Assembly (NCBI GenBank): GCA_026874595.1
Contig: CM049307.1
Span: forward strand, 27,252,362-27,316,361
Source: Sipunculus nudus
Lineage: Eukaryota; Annelida; Sipuncula; Golfingiida; Sipunculidae
Direction: 5' to 3'
DNA: 64,000 bases
Made by a program: the position numbers and the translations under genes. Under the pieces are notes generated by a model that was given only the letters and a program-made list of their open reading frames with translations, was not told the DNA's origin and made no database searches. Positions 46,750 through 59,476 of this stretch are shown here, one piece after another. Within the stretch, counting starts at the first letter, position 1. Every line of letters starts with the position of its first letter.

Positions 46750-48421
46750 TGACCAATAGGTCATGATGCTCAGCTGACCAGGAAGACATTCACAAAATGA
46801 ATTTTATCATCTGAATGGCAAATTTTGTAGGTGGTAATTTTATTCAACTGTAGCAATTAAGTTCTTCAAAATCAACAGGAACAAAAGGTTCATGATAATA
46901 TGTCCAGCCATTTCCATGAAATCTATCCCTTTTGTATGCAGTCAGCTGAGCTAAAGATGACCAAGCACATTATTTCAGTACATCCCTGGATGTCAAAACA
47001 GAAGATTCTAGGTCCAACAGTAAAGTTTTGGACCTTGTCTGACTGTCTGGTTGCTTAAAATGATTTGGCCAGTAATACAGGTTACCATGACCTAATTTTA
47101 GGTTTCCATAGAGAAAGCCCAAGATGTTTCAGCTGGTAGCATGCAAAATACAGGTCATTATGACATAGTTTCATGTTTCCATGGAGATTACCCAAGACTT
47201 CACTGTATATTACATTTGTACAGGGCTAGCAGATACAATTTGTGCCCATCTGATTTCAGGGTACTAAAAAGTCATGTTTTTCACCCAAAGTTCACAGAAT
47301 ATATAGGTTACATAATCTAATTTCAGGTTTTCATGCAGATGATACAATTTGTGCCTCGTCTGACTCTTTGGGTGCTCAGTCATGTTTTTGGCCCACAGTT
47401 CACAAAATATAGATCAATTTGAGTTGACCTAATTTAAGGTTTCCAAGAAGATTTGCCTAGGACCTCCCTGCATGTTAAGTTGGAAGTTTTAAGGTCTATT
47501 GGTCACCGTTTGTGCCAGACTGCTTATTCGAACATCTCATTTCTAAAAAATATAAAACAAATGTGCAAACATTTGAAAAAATACAAGTTCCACCACATGT
47601 CTAAAGGAACTGATGACACTCTATGATAAATATGCATAGAAAGAATCATGGCAATCAATGTACTAGTTATTCAGATACTGGAGCTTTTGTGTGAAATTTT
47701 TAATTATTCTGGTGGGTATTTTCAAGCCCAATAGCTCGAAGAATATAGGTCAAAGTGACCTTATTTAAGCTTTCAAAAAAAAATTTTTTATGGACCTCAA
47801 TAGGTGTAATGTTAGAAGATTCTAGGCCTTACAGATTCAATTTGTGCTCAATCTGACTGACTGGGTTCTCAGAACCATGTGTTCAGTCTGTAGTTCGCAA
47901 AATATAGGTCATAATGACCTATTTCAGGTTTTCAAGGAGACTAGCCTAAGACCTCCCTGGATGTACAGTTTGAAGTTTCTAGGTCTAAAGGTTACAATTT
48001 GTACCCTGTTAACGGAAGGACTGCTTCAACTGAAGGTCTCAAAAATAGTGAGAAAAAATGTGTAAAAATTAGAAAAATACAAATGGCACCACCAATCATC
48101 AGGAAATGATGAAACACTCCATGGTCAATATGCATGAAAGAATCGTGGCAATCAGTGCATTAGTTATTCAGATACTGGAGCTTTTGCATCAAATTTTTCA
48201 ACATTTTTATGGGGGATACTTCCAAGCTCCATAGCAGGGAGGATATAGTTCACAATGTCAGTGACCTAATTTCAGGTTTCCAAGGAGATTTTTTATGGAA
48301 CTCCATGGTTTTTCAATAAGAAGGTCCAGCAGTTATAGTTTTTGACCTGTTAACAGAGGGACAGAAGACAAGACATAGGATGATCATTATAGCTCAGATG
48401 ACATTCAGTCAGATGAGCTAA
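46750..48421 (+). mobile_element. Helitron-like element HLE-5, decayed and internally amplified
   Basis: A diverged 5' end (gaccaataggtcatgatgct then cagctgac) is followed by GTCAGCTGAGCTA at 46941-46953, which could end a 200-bp copy. Beyond it come seven or so copies of the 'tgacctaatttcaggtttcc' module (about 47090, 47163, 47308, 47425, 47755, 47913, 48268). Two of these sit in a ~500-bp duplication marked by ttattcagatactggagctt at 47669 and 48166. A hairpin end follows: TAGCTCAGATGAC (48390-48402) / GTCAGATGAGCTA (48408-48420), then CTAA is only CTAA-like at 48421. Whether this is one element or two side by side is unclear. Confidence 0.6.
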
Positions 48422-49280
48422 AAATCAATTCTTGTGCCTAAACTCTATCCAAGAGAGAATTGGTAAATTTGATCAAACCATAATATATCCAGGTGGCCCA
48501 AGTCTTGAATCTATATTGAACAAAATGACCTTCGGCAATAATCAAAATAACAAATGGCAATCAGCATCTACTTCTAATAAAAGAACAGATTTTTATAATC
48601 ATAAAATCCATCCGTCTATATTATAAGTGAACAAAAATATTCATTGTTGCATTGACTAATATCATATAAGCCACAAATTCACATTTTCAACTGACTTCCT
48701 CAAGGCCTGAACACTATAAATAGATGCTGACAACATGTATCAAGAATCTATGTCCTCAGAGAAGTGGGAGGGTCCCCAAAAGGCTCTAGATGGATTACAT
48801 GATAATACCTCTTATCATCTGTCAGCACCGCAGAATTATCTGAAAATGGCAAACTGGATGATTTCTTTTTCTGCTTCAGTGATGGACCCTGAGCCTCCTG
48901 CTTCATTTACATTGCAGATTTGTGCAAATAAAAAGTCAGGGAAGATGTTCCATGGAACACACTCCTGTTTGGTATTTAACTAGCGTCCACATGTGACACA
49001 GTGATAATTTATGGCCTATAATGGCCTGTTCTCCTCAAGCATAGATTTTATACAGCGGACCAGAATTCACACAGTCTAAGCTTACAAACCTTGACAGTGT
49101 TTTTCCATATTAACAACATACTGTTCCTGTGTATTAGACAATATCAGGATATCTGCTTGTACAAATCTGACCAAAATCCATCTAATAAACTAAGTAGAGG
49201 TAAACTGAATATATTGTCACTGAATTTACACCTCTCAATTCTATAATTTTAACTCCAGTTAAAACATAAATCTTACTTTA
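48422..49280. other. short unique interval
   Basis: Small open frames on both strands (48735-48983 on +, 48748-48906 on -) have no motif. Nothing else is seen. Confidence 0.4.
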
Positions 49281-49982
49281 CAAGGGACCCATGGGTTATG
49301 ATGCTCAGCTGAGTTGGTTTATAAGGATAAATTTATAAATGAAATATTACAACAGGAAATTATATTTTTTTTTTTTTTAATTATAGTATATGACTAAAAG
49401 CTTTTAAAAGAAGTGGGTCCTGTGACCATAACCTTGACCTTTGGTTTACCTAAAAATTTATTGGGTTTTTCCCATTTTTATCTTCCAATGGCTTAAAATG
49501 AATTCACAAGCTTTTATAGAGGGTTGTGGTTCTGTGACCTAGACCTCTGACCTTGTGACCACTACTGGGCGTAGTACTCGCTATTGATAGATGAGCTCTA
49601 TGTAAAAGATGAAATGTTATGAAGAAATGTTTGGCTTAAAATGTGTCCACTGATCTCTTTAGAGAAGTGTGACCTTGACTTTTTATAAGTTTTTTTTCAA
49701 TATTACAAGTTGAGCTGTGTGTAGAGCTATTTGTTAAAATTTGTTGAAAGAATTATTTCTGCAAACATCCTGGATAGCTCAAAGAATATAGGACCCAGTG
49801 ACCTAATTTCAGGCTTCCAAGATGATTTTTTAAGGAACTCCCAATAATGTTGTTTATAATTTCTGGGTTATTTTTTCATTTGTGCCTTGTTCATTTGTGC
49901 CTTGTTAAAGGACAGCCAAAAGGACAGACAAAAGCAAAGGGCGATTGCTATAGTTCAGATGACTTTCAGTCAGCTGACCTAA
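49281..49982 (+). mobile_element. Helitron-like element HLE-6
   Basis: It starts CAAGGGACCCATGGGTTATG with GCTCAGCTGA. Two or three diverged 'gtcctgtgacc..ccttgacctttgg' units follow, then cagtgacctaatttcaggct. It ends with TAGTTCAGATGAC (49951-49963) / GTCAGCTGACCTA (49969-49981). It is a 702-bp non-coding copy. Confidence 0.77.
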
Positions 49983-50143
49983 AACACTTTCCATAACGTG
50001 CTTTTTTTAGCATATTCTCTCTCAGGGAACAGAATTATTATTATTTCGACAACACTGTTTGCAATGCACCATATCACCAAAATTTTAGGAAAAAGCAATC
50101 TGACTGAGAAAAACATTCTACTAATTGTGAAACAAAAAAACAA

Positions 50144-50144
<1 letters not shown>

Positions 50145-50182
<38 letters not shown>
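50145..50182. repeat. (TA)n microsatellite
   Basis: A dinucleotide run of about 38 bp. Overlapping frames on both strands acquire alternating Tyr/Ile and are not genes. Confidence 0.96.
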
Positions 50183-50185
<3 letters not shown>

Positions 50186-50289
50186 TATATTTGTATTGAC
50201 CAACCCAAAGTTTCACGGATAACTATGTTTTTATCCCTGATCTAAGGACACATATCATCCCTCCAAAACTGAACAATGGTGCCCTATCT

Positions 50290-50830
50290 TTTGTCTTGAC
50301 CTCTGAGATTTCCTCGATCCAATGAAATGACACTTTTCTCAAATGTGGTTTGACATACTGGCTTGAAATTTTTAAGGTCTAAGGATTTCTTTTTGTTTAT
50401 CTCTTACACAAGTTGGTGGTGCCATCTATAATTGGATCTGCATGGCGTCCATCTGTGCACCTATTTTGGGTGCAAATCACACATATTGCAAGGACAGTTT
50501 GATGTACTGGCCTAAAATTTTGCATGTCCATACATCTTGAACAGTTTTCTCATAAATATGACTTACAGCACCACCTCCCCTTGTTTTTTGTGTAGTGTAC
50601 ATCCATACTCCTATCTCAGAACTGGTTTGACAAATTGGCCTGCAACTGGATGTAAGCTAGAAACAAAATTCTGGGAGTCTCAAAGTACATTGATATAGGA
50701 GGCAATTGCACATACTGTGGTTGCCTTTTCATTTGCGAGGGTTTTATTTTTCGGGAATGGGATATAATTGCGAATATGAAACCCTTAGGAATAAGCTGAC
50801 CTTTTATCAAGGATGAACAATAGGGCATGA
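50290..50830 (-). repeat. decayed family D-like modules, inverted
   Basis: The phrase gtttgacatactggcttgaa recurs in variant form at about 50347, 50496 and 50624 (spacing 149 and 128 bp), with ggtggtgccatct and caccacctcccc between. These match the reverse complement of the 'attagtcaaaccactgcaga' and GGTGGCGCCACC parts of family D, and the spacing equals that of family D modules. A short further relic lies at about 56640-56690. Confidence 0.5.
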
Positions 50831-51128
50831 TTCATCTGTACAAATGGATAAGTCATAACACCTCTGAAAACATGGTTTTATAATCAACAACATAATATGT
50901 GGATGGTATAGCAATCTTTCAATGCAAACACTTAAAGATAATTGTCAAAACATCAACTATGATACAGGTCATAATACAATGACTATAACGGTTAAGTACT
51001 TTGATTTCATAGATTCCTGTGCAATAACGAAAAATGAAACCTTAGCAAAAATTTCAAAATGAAAAAATCACGAAATTTTACCCATGCGAATATGAAGCCA
51101 ACCACAGTATATATATATACAGTTTTAG

Positions 51129-51130
<2 letters not shown>

Positions 51131-51168
<38 letters not shown>
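51131..51168. repeat. (TA)n microsatellite
   Basis: A run of about 38 bp, with a shorter TA run at 51108-51119. Confidence 0.96.
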
Positions 51169-51169
<1 letters not shown>

Positions 51170-51599
51170 ATCTATGCATATGCAAATTAATAATATTTAT
51201 AAACAAGGCCAACAGGCTTAATGTGAACCTGTGCAATGGGATTGACATCAGGTATAATGCTTCCATGTGTGATATGTACAATGCAAGTATTAAACAGTGA
51301 ACTCTTGGCCTGTACCTGGCTGCACTGAGGGAACTCTTGACCTGTTGCCTAATCTGATACAGTTGGCAGTCTGCCAATTAAAGCTATAAATAGATCCAGA
51401 CTGACCTTTTGCCTGTTTCCAAGTCTGAAATAGTTGGCAGTCTGCCAAGCTATTTACAGTTACAATCTTGACCTGTTAGTTAATCTGTTTACACATACTG
51501 AAAGACTTTGGCTACAATTTATTTTTTCAAGATGACATATACATAAGGTTTTTTTTATCAAAATGTTTAGATTATTAAAAAAAGCAGTCCTTTCATTGT

Positions 51600-52870
51600 T
51601 AAAGGTCCAGTAATTCTGCCAAAAATCATATAAGTAAACTTGAACATAGGCCCCCTAGGAATCATTTTTGTGCAATGTTACAGAAGTGAAACAACAGTTT
51701 TGCAGAAGAAGTCAATTGCAGCCATCAGTTTTAAATAGGCTTACTACTGGCTGCAAGACCAACTTAAGCTTTCTATGACTTTACCAAAAATGAATTCAAT
51801 CTATTCTAATACAATGGAAAGAACCCTTAATCTAGGATTATTCATGTGAAAAATTAAACCATTTAGCTTGAAAGTTTCATCATAAAACATGTTTTAGCTG
51901 AAAGAGGCTTAAATGTACCAGGTTACCATATAAAAAAAAGATGTAGGTGGCCCCACAAAAACCTTAATTTCAAATATGAGTCATGTGACCAACATTTGCA
52001 CAAAACTTGTTGATGCTAGCTTCTGTCGTTTCTGAGATTGTTAGGTTAGTGTGCTTATTTCGCCAAATGCCTAAGTTCAATTCCTGAAACTAAGCCAAAA
52101 TTCATCAAACCCAAACCATTTGAACAAACTTGAAAGATCTCATCTCTGGGATCATTACTGAAACACTGATCAGTTTTGCTGAATGATTTCGGAGAAGATG
52201 ATTTTCAGAGTTTTTTAAAACTCTTCCCCATCAAATGTAAGTTAATGCAGGTGGCACCACAAAAAGCTGAATCCCACAACATTTGATATGTGACAGATTT
52301 TTGCATTAAATCTGGGGATGCTAGCTCCTGCTTTTCCTATGAAATTATGGGTTGATGTACTAATGATTGATGACCCCCCTACAAAAAAGGTTGATGCAGG
52401 TGGCACTACCAGTACCTAAACTTCAAATATGACTCATGTGACCAGCATATGCATAAAATTTAGTGATAATTATTCGAGCCATTTCTGGTATTGTAATTTT
52501 AGTATCCTTTTTGGGTAAAATGACCAAGTTCAAATTCTTGTTACTCGGCCAAATTCCCCAAACTGGAACCATTCAAACAAACTTTAGAGAGATTGTTTCA
52601 GGGATTATTTCTTAAAAAATATTGAACAATTTCACTGGACATTTTTGGAGAAAAAGCTTTTAGAGGTTATTTAGTTTTTCCCTATAAAATCTAAGTAAAT
52701 GCAGATAGCAAAAAATAAACAAAATCTGATAGTGTTTTTTTATATGACATATTTTTGGCAAAAAATTTGGTAATGCTAGCTCCTGCTTTTATTGAGATAA
52801 TATGGGTTAAGGTATTGATGACGGACAATGCCATACCATTGCATAAACTCACAGGTTTGCTTTAAAATAA
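51600..52870 (+). repeat. dispersed element with ~450-bp internal repeat
   Basis: Two related blocks carry gtaggtggccccacaaaa (51943) / gcaggtggcactaccagt (52396), 453 bp apart, and gcaggtggcaccac (52248) / gcagatagcaaaaa (52694), 446 bp apart. Shared phrases are aaatatgagtcatgtgacc and gatgctagctcctgctttt. It ends near tgacggacaatgccatacca at about 52820-52845, a tract similar to the gacggac tracts of the HLEs. Ends cannot be placed exactly and no protein is encoded. Confidence 0.6.
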
Positions 52871-53120
52871 AATCTAGAAAAAATAGTGTAATTTTATTAT
52901 TAGAAACTCTTTTTACTGTTTCAGTATTATATTTCATATATCAATTATAATGGGGTTCATCTTCTAAAATATTCATACGTTATTTCTGCACAACCACATT
53001 TATGTCCTATGTGATAAGATATCAGTGATTCTAAATAAACTTCTTCATTAAAATGTGTTAATTGAATGTTATTATATGAAAATTGATCATATTGATAATA
53101 ATTCTTATTGTCATGAACAC

Positions 53121-53319
53121 AGAAATGGCCATTAATGCCTATGTTAAAAGAACTGTCAGTTAATCATTAGGATGTGTCAAGACCCTGATTGTGGCTCACT
53201 GGACAATTATAAAATTATATAAAGAAATGGCCATTAAGACTGTCTATGTGAAGAGAACTGTCAGTTAATCATTTGGATGTGTCCAGACCCTGATTGTGGC
53301 TCACTGGACAATTATAAAA
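53121..53319 (+). repeat. 102-bp tandem duplication, copies 1 and 2
   Basis: agaaatggccattaa begins copies at 53121 and 53223, each running through 'gaactgtcagttaatcat' and 'ggctcactggacaattataa'. A third copy continues at 56272 on the far side of HLE-7. Confidence 0.95.
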
Positions 53320-56263
53320 CAAGGGACCCATGGGTCATGGCGCTCAGCTGATCATGATTGGACTATAAATGTTTCTCCACTATGATACTATATCGAGTCG
53401 ATAAAGCTTATGAATATCATGGACATGTTGGGCTATTATAAAGGAATGTAATGTAATATGTGAGTAAATGATAAATGAAATTACCTGACTGATGGATTAA
53501 TAGAGTCAAATAAAGTGGTTCATTTTTTATTTATTTAGGAGGGGTTGAAAATTGTGATATATTTGAGCAAATATGAATGCAATGACAGCAGTAATAAGCA
53601 GTAGTAGAATGATGATAAGGCTATTTGTTGAAGGATCTAAAGTGTATGGTAGTCTGCAAGCGTTCAATTTGACAGATATGATGTTATGATTAACTATGCT
53701 GATGAAGTGATTTATGAATATGTGACTGTATGACACAATATGTCTTTAGTCTTGACAAGGTACATTATTGTGATGCCCACTATGTCTACATATTACACAA
53801 TATTGACATAATTTCTGGCATGTACATAGGTACCTATGGACGAATAGTTATACAAAATATTAAAGTATGAATATATCTGATTCATCTTGTTCTTGCTTAC
53901 TGAAGCTGACTTTGGGATGGGGTTTGGAGAAGGGAAAAGTGAGGGCAGCACGAAGGTGGATGTAGAAATATTCTATTGTAATGTTTTTCATTTATATAAG
54001 AATATGAAAAGCTAAGAGGAAAGGGGCCCTCCTACATGGTTATAGTAAAGTTCTAAATATATGATTGCAACCTAATACTCTGACAAGACTGTCATGAAGA
54101 AAAACAGTAAAAGTTTTGAGATACTGTGTTGCATACGAAAATTTACAGATGGACAGGCAAGTGGACAGAATGGACTAATACCTTTATTTCACTTTCAAGA
54201 GAATAATGCATTTAAGTTTATATATAATCCTATTTTTTAAGCAGATCCACTTTTTCCATTAAGAAGTTTTTATCTGAATCATTTTTTTATTTACAGGTTT
54301 ATAAATTTTTATTTAAAAAACCTGAAAATATAAGTTAAAATATTAGAATTGTTGCAAAAGTTGCAATCATTATATATACAGAGTAAAAAAGTTGGGTCAT
54401 ATTATGCATACACATATATTTTATTATTTTTAAATCATAAATGTTTAAACTGATTTTAAAAGAAAATAATGGCACAACATGGCATCTACAAGAATATTAC
54501 TTGAATCACTATTAAAAAGTTTTGCACATTGGAGTTTTCAGGATATGCTTAAATTTATTCACCAAAATAAAATAAAAGTAAATTTTATAAAATAAAACAT
54601 CTTTTCAAATAAAGTATACACACTGTTGGTTGAATGAGGGACAAACAATATCATTGTGCTAATTACTATCCCAGTTTTAATTAATTACTGGAATTAATAG
54701 TCAATTTCACACCTGGTGAAGTTTTTACTCTTCTGAAGTAAGGAATTACTTATCTCATGAACATCCACACTTTCATAGCAATACACCACTTTGTGGACAC
54801 AATTAAATGTACACTTTAATCATTGTAACCCTGGTGGTTCAATACAAACTCTAAAATGTTGCATGTCCAAGAATAAAATAAAATACAGAAAAATTATAAC
54901 ATTCATCTAGTTTATGCACTAGCTGGGGGGGGGGGGGGGGGGGGGGGTGGTGAGTGCAGGGCAGAGGGGAAGCCTGCTAGTAGTGGCCAAGCTGGGCCAA
55001 GGTAAGCTGCCTGGGGTGGGTTACATAATGCAAGTGAAGGCTGTACTACTAGGTGGGCTAGATGTAAACAACACTTGACATGGTGTATGAAAACATGAAT
55101 AAAAGCTATTCATTCCAATCAATTTCTTTTGAAAGTTCAGATTTTAAAAGATTAAATCCTTATGCATATATGCTGGGAAAATTAAATCAACAGTGCCAAA
55201 GTTGGACAAAATTTAAGGTATTGATTTTTTATTTATGCTAATAACTTGAAAAATTTGCAAAATTCAGATCTAATTTTGGGTAAACAATTGAATCTTGATT
55301 AAATAAAAATATATTCCTGAAAAAAAGTCTCTAGGTTCAGCAATTCTCATGTTAGGTGAGTAAATATATTTCCTGATTTTAAAAAAAATTGCATTATGTT
55401 TTGGCCCATAACTTCAAAATAATACCCAATACTGACCTAATTTATGGTATGTTCATAGAAAATGTATAAAAGAATGTGAATACTAAATACGATCAAAAAC
55501 AGATCAGTGGTTTTAAGGGAATACAACAAGAGCCTCCAAAAAATTCAATAACTAGCCTAATTTTGCAGCTTTTATTTTCAAATTTCAGATTTTAACAGAT
55601 TAAATCCTTATGTATACATGGTGTGAAAATTAAATCCACAGTACTTACAGGAAAAAAACGTGCCATGGCCAAATTTGGGCAAAATTTAAGGTACCAATTT
55701 TATATTTTTGCCAATATTTAAAAAAATTTAACAAATTTTGATCTAATTTTTGGTATACAATTAAATTTTGATTAATTAAAGTTGTATTACTGGAAAAAAG
55801 TCCCTACCTTTAACACTTTTGGTCTTAAGTGACCATATATCTTCCTGATTTTTTTACAAAGTCCATTATGTTTGGGCCCATAACTTTTTTAAATTATATA
55901 ATACTGACTTAATATCTGGCATGTACATAGGAACTATATAGAGGAATATTTATGGTAAATATGAAGAAAACCAGATGAGTGGTTTTGATATTTGGCAGTC
56001 CTGAAGTGTGAAAATAGATTTCTAATAAAAAATTGAGGTTTTTCCTTAATATCTCAAAGGAACGAAGTCCTATTGACCCAATTTTTGGCATGGTAGGAGA
56101 TTATGGGGATATCTAATTGTATGCCGAAATTCAGATTCGTAGGTCCAACGGTGTCGAAACGTGCCAGTCTTATGGACGGACATCCACATGGACAGACAGA
56201 CGGACGGACGACGGACAATGGACCATGACTATAGCTCAGATGACTTATAGTCAGCTGAGCTAA
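53320..56263 (+). mobile_element. Helitron-like element HLE-7, complete with resolved insertion site
   Basis: It starts CAAGGGACCCATGGGTCATG with GCTCAGCTGA; its 5' 640 bp match HLE-1. It contains a poly-G run (54925-54947), two 'caaaatttaaggta' modules about 460 bp apart, an ACGG tract (56175-56218) and the hairpin TAGCTCAGATGAC (56232-56244) / GTCAGCTGAGCTA (56250-56262), then CTAA. It interrupts a tandem repeat: the left flank ends attataaaa and the right flank begins ttatata, which together equal the intact junction at about 53207-53224. So it inserted between A and T with no clear target duplication, and its 3' end fits CTRR. Confidence 0.88.
54925..54947 (+). repeat. poly-G tract
   Basis: About 23 uninterrupted G inside HLE-7, the longest homopolymer G run in the window. 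Confidence 0.96.
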
Positions 56264-56271
56264 TTATATAG

Positions 56272-56366
56272 AGAAATGGCCATTAAGACTGTCTATGTGA
56301 AGAGAACTGTCAGTTAATCATTAGGATGTGTCAAGACCCTGATTATGGCTCACTGGACAATTATAT
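56272..56366 (+). repeat. 102-bp tandem repeat, copy 3
   Basis: It matches the copies at 53121 and 53223 from agaaatggccattaa to cactggacaattatata, separated from them by HLE-7. Confidence 0.95.
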
Positions 56367-56760
56367 ACTCCATTATCGCTCACAAGATGATTTAAAAAAC
56401 AATTGAAATCTTTCAAGTTAAAGTTTGACAACTGATACATTTATACAGGTTTAATCCATATGATCATAGAATAAATAAAAATGTTAAATTTTAAGAGAAT
56501 TAACAATTTTTTAAGAGATATGGGGCGTGAAATGTAGGATGTCATGGCAGTCTATAGTCCATCTCAGGTGACTTTCACCCGTCCAAATCTGATGACAGCC
56601 CATCCATACATGATGGTGAGGCAGCCCTCTGATTAAAACACACTGGCCTACAATAAATTTTGCATGTCCACAGATCCTGGAAAGCATTATCTCCAACATA
56701 TGCTTTTGGCATCACCAACATTTCTTTGTGTGGCAAATAATACTATTTTAAGTAAAAAAA

Positions 56761-57055
56761 ACAAGGGCACCACAAAGCGGAGCATCCCCTTGCCCTGGAG
56801 CATCATACTGGGTGTATTTCACAGTGTGAAAATCAGGAGAGCAGCTCTGTGACCTTGATCACTGATTCCATGACCTCTAAACCAAAAGGGTTCTTCATGT
56901 GTGGGTGGGTGAGTTATATGTGCAAGATTCAACGTTTTGGTCAAATGGATTGGCTTAAAATGTGTCCACAAGCCAATTCCTGACAGATGAACTGACAGAC
57001 AGACAGATGCACGAAGGGAGGCGTTACTCAATCCCCTCCTGCATCTTTTTTCCAA
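56761..57055 (+). mobile_element. family F element, copy 1
   Basis: It starts ACAAGGGCACCACAAAGCGG and shares cagtgtgaaaatcaggag and a tgaccttga core with a second copy at 61484. It ends near gggaggcgttactcaatccc then ctcctgcatc, which can fold into a short GGGAGG/CCTCC hairpin after a gacagacagac tract. The layout parallels the HLEs, with the same CAAGGG start but a different end. Confidence 0.55.
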
Positions 57056-58187
57056 GTGGATAATAATAATGTCATTTCATTATCATTTATCTTGGTTACC
57101 AGCATCAACATGGCTTGTGGCACCAATTTAATAGATAAGGGTCACAAGACAAAAACCTATTTAAAAGGTATTCCATGCCTCATTTAATATGTGCCCCTGT
57201 GATTCATTGGAACCAGAGTCACCTGTTGAATGCTAGTAATCTGCTTCTGATTGTGGCTTATATTTACATGTAGAGTACTTATTTTCCTGCATTTCTGACA
57301 ATACTAATTTCCAGGACCTGAGATTAACAATCTGGTTTCCAACTTTACTTTTCCTCAATCGGAGCAATTTTACAACAGGTGTGACCTCATGGTTCTATAA
57401 ACTGTCTAAACAGGGTGAGGCTAGAGAAAAATAAGGCAAGTAGGAATAAATGTATCACATAAGATAGAAGAGAACCGATTAACATAATGGTTATAAGAGC
57501 TGAATAAATCTAGTCATCATTTATTGGAAATTTGTCCACACTGAATTGATTTGATCTTTAAAAAGAGCTTACATAAAGGTCTCATTCAGAGTTTTAAATT
57601 AAACATCTGCACACTCTGGGTTAACAAAACCTACTTACTGGCCTTCCAGAACAGCAATCACACCTACAGATTGATCGTCAAGCTGAGCACAAGCAGCTGA
57701 GTCATGCAATCTACAAACTTTTTATAAACATTTGTGATCATTATCATGTCTCATGTTTTCTCCACAGCTTGCCAAACCTACACATCCTGCAAATAATATC
57801 AATATATATGCAAGGTGTGAATACTGAAATACATGTACACTATAGTATTTATTTGATTACAATACAGAACCATTCACACAGATGCAGATGAGTGCGCAAT
57901 GAATCTCTCACTTCAAGTTCTCCACAGAATCCATAAATCACCTCCCCTCTTGAATTTAATGAATGATATTCTAGGATAAATGAAAAAGGAAAATATATAT
58001 TCTGAACTAGTCAAACAGGCTGATGGAGCTTTCTCAATGAGGAAAATGCATTAGAACCAAGATAAAAATGAAAAGATGCAATGAAAAATGTGGTCTGACA
58101 TAAGTGTTAACAGTTGCACACAAATATCAATACAAATGGAGTTGAGAGCCATGCATTGCCTACAGGGGGTGGTGAGGCCATTCACCA

Positions 58188-58262
58188 CCCTGAGTACCTG
58201 AGTGGAGTGGTAAAATGTTTGGTCTGGGCACCTGTGTATAGAAGCTCTATCCTCTCTTGCCT
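58188..58262 (+). mobile_element. possible decayed tRNA-derived SINE head
   Basis: ctgagtggagtggtaaaatg followed by tttggtctgggcacc resembles the A-box half of tRNA-derived SINEs (TGGCTGAGTGGTTAAAGTG). The expected B box (GGTTCGAATCC) would fall on gaagctctatcc, a poor match. No body or tail was identified. Confidence 0.2.
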
Positions 58263-59476
58263 GACTGCCCAGTTTGTCTTCACATATTGATTTGCAGCCA
58301 TGCTTTGTTTGCCTGCAGGATAAATGTGGCTGACCAGGAAACTAATACTTGTCACATTTATTGAAGGGAATGCAGAACAACTAAATGATGCCAAAGCATA
58401 ACCTGCACAATCTGGACTGTCATTAAAAAATCAGTAAATCACTGAAATGTGAACCCACTGGACAGGTTACCATATTTAAAATGAAACAAATGGAAATTCA
58501 ATACCAGTACAGCAATAAAGTGTATTAACTTTTGAGGGATATCCACCTTTCCTGGAGTAAATATACAAGTAATTATAAAACAAAGCCAATCACTTCAATC
58601 AAACCCCTCAAATTATGCTCATCACACATGTAAGGACATTTGATAAATATTTATTTCTTATATGACTTGGGTAACATTATCTTACAAGTTACACCTAACC
58701 TACTTTTACATTCAAGCAAAAATAAAAAATTTTGGAGATTTACTCAAATGACCCACACAGCACACCATATAATACAGACTGAGTAAATACATTGACTTTC
58801 CATAGTTTGCAAGATGCAAGTTATCATGTTGCTCAAATAATCATGTTGCTCAAATACACAGCCCTAAGGAGAATCAATATGTACATCATCAAGTGAAACC
58901 AAGCAGGATGGACCAACACTGGCTAGAACAATCAGGAAGCCCCAAAACATGACCCCATCATCACCCACGTCAGCCACTGCCAAATCATCCATGTCCAAAC
59001 CAATACATCGCACCTCCTACCCAACACAGACATGCAGCAAATAATGCAATTCCCTAACCTATAGGAGTTGACAAATATGAGATGCTGGGATGTAGTGTGA
59101 AGGCCCTGGAGAGTCAACCAGACATCATTGATTCTTCAATTGAGAAGGGCTGGGTGGAGCTCTCAAACATCAACCATAGATGAGTTAGACCTGAATAAAT
59201 CAGTCCTGAAGAAATCGTGTGTGCACTGCAAATACTAGATTAGCCTGATGAATCACACCAAAGATCCTATCATCTAGTTAACTGTTAAATTAAATCTAAC
59301 AGACAACAACAAAAACAAACAACAAACTGCATTTTAAGCAGTATTTTCAAACTGAAATTGCATGATCAACTATCTACAAGTGTATGCCAAATGTATGTGA
59401 TTTAAGGAGAATGACCAAGGAAAAGTAAGATCGTATCCGCACTAGCAAATAATCCAGTTCATGAATCAGTTTACTC

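Noticed and set aside
48748-48906. 52-codon minus-strand frame (MKQEAQGPSLKQKKKSSSLP onwards)
   Set aside because: It reads like a protein but has no good acceptor or donor, and the opposite strand is also open; kept only as a note.
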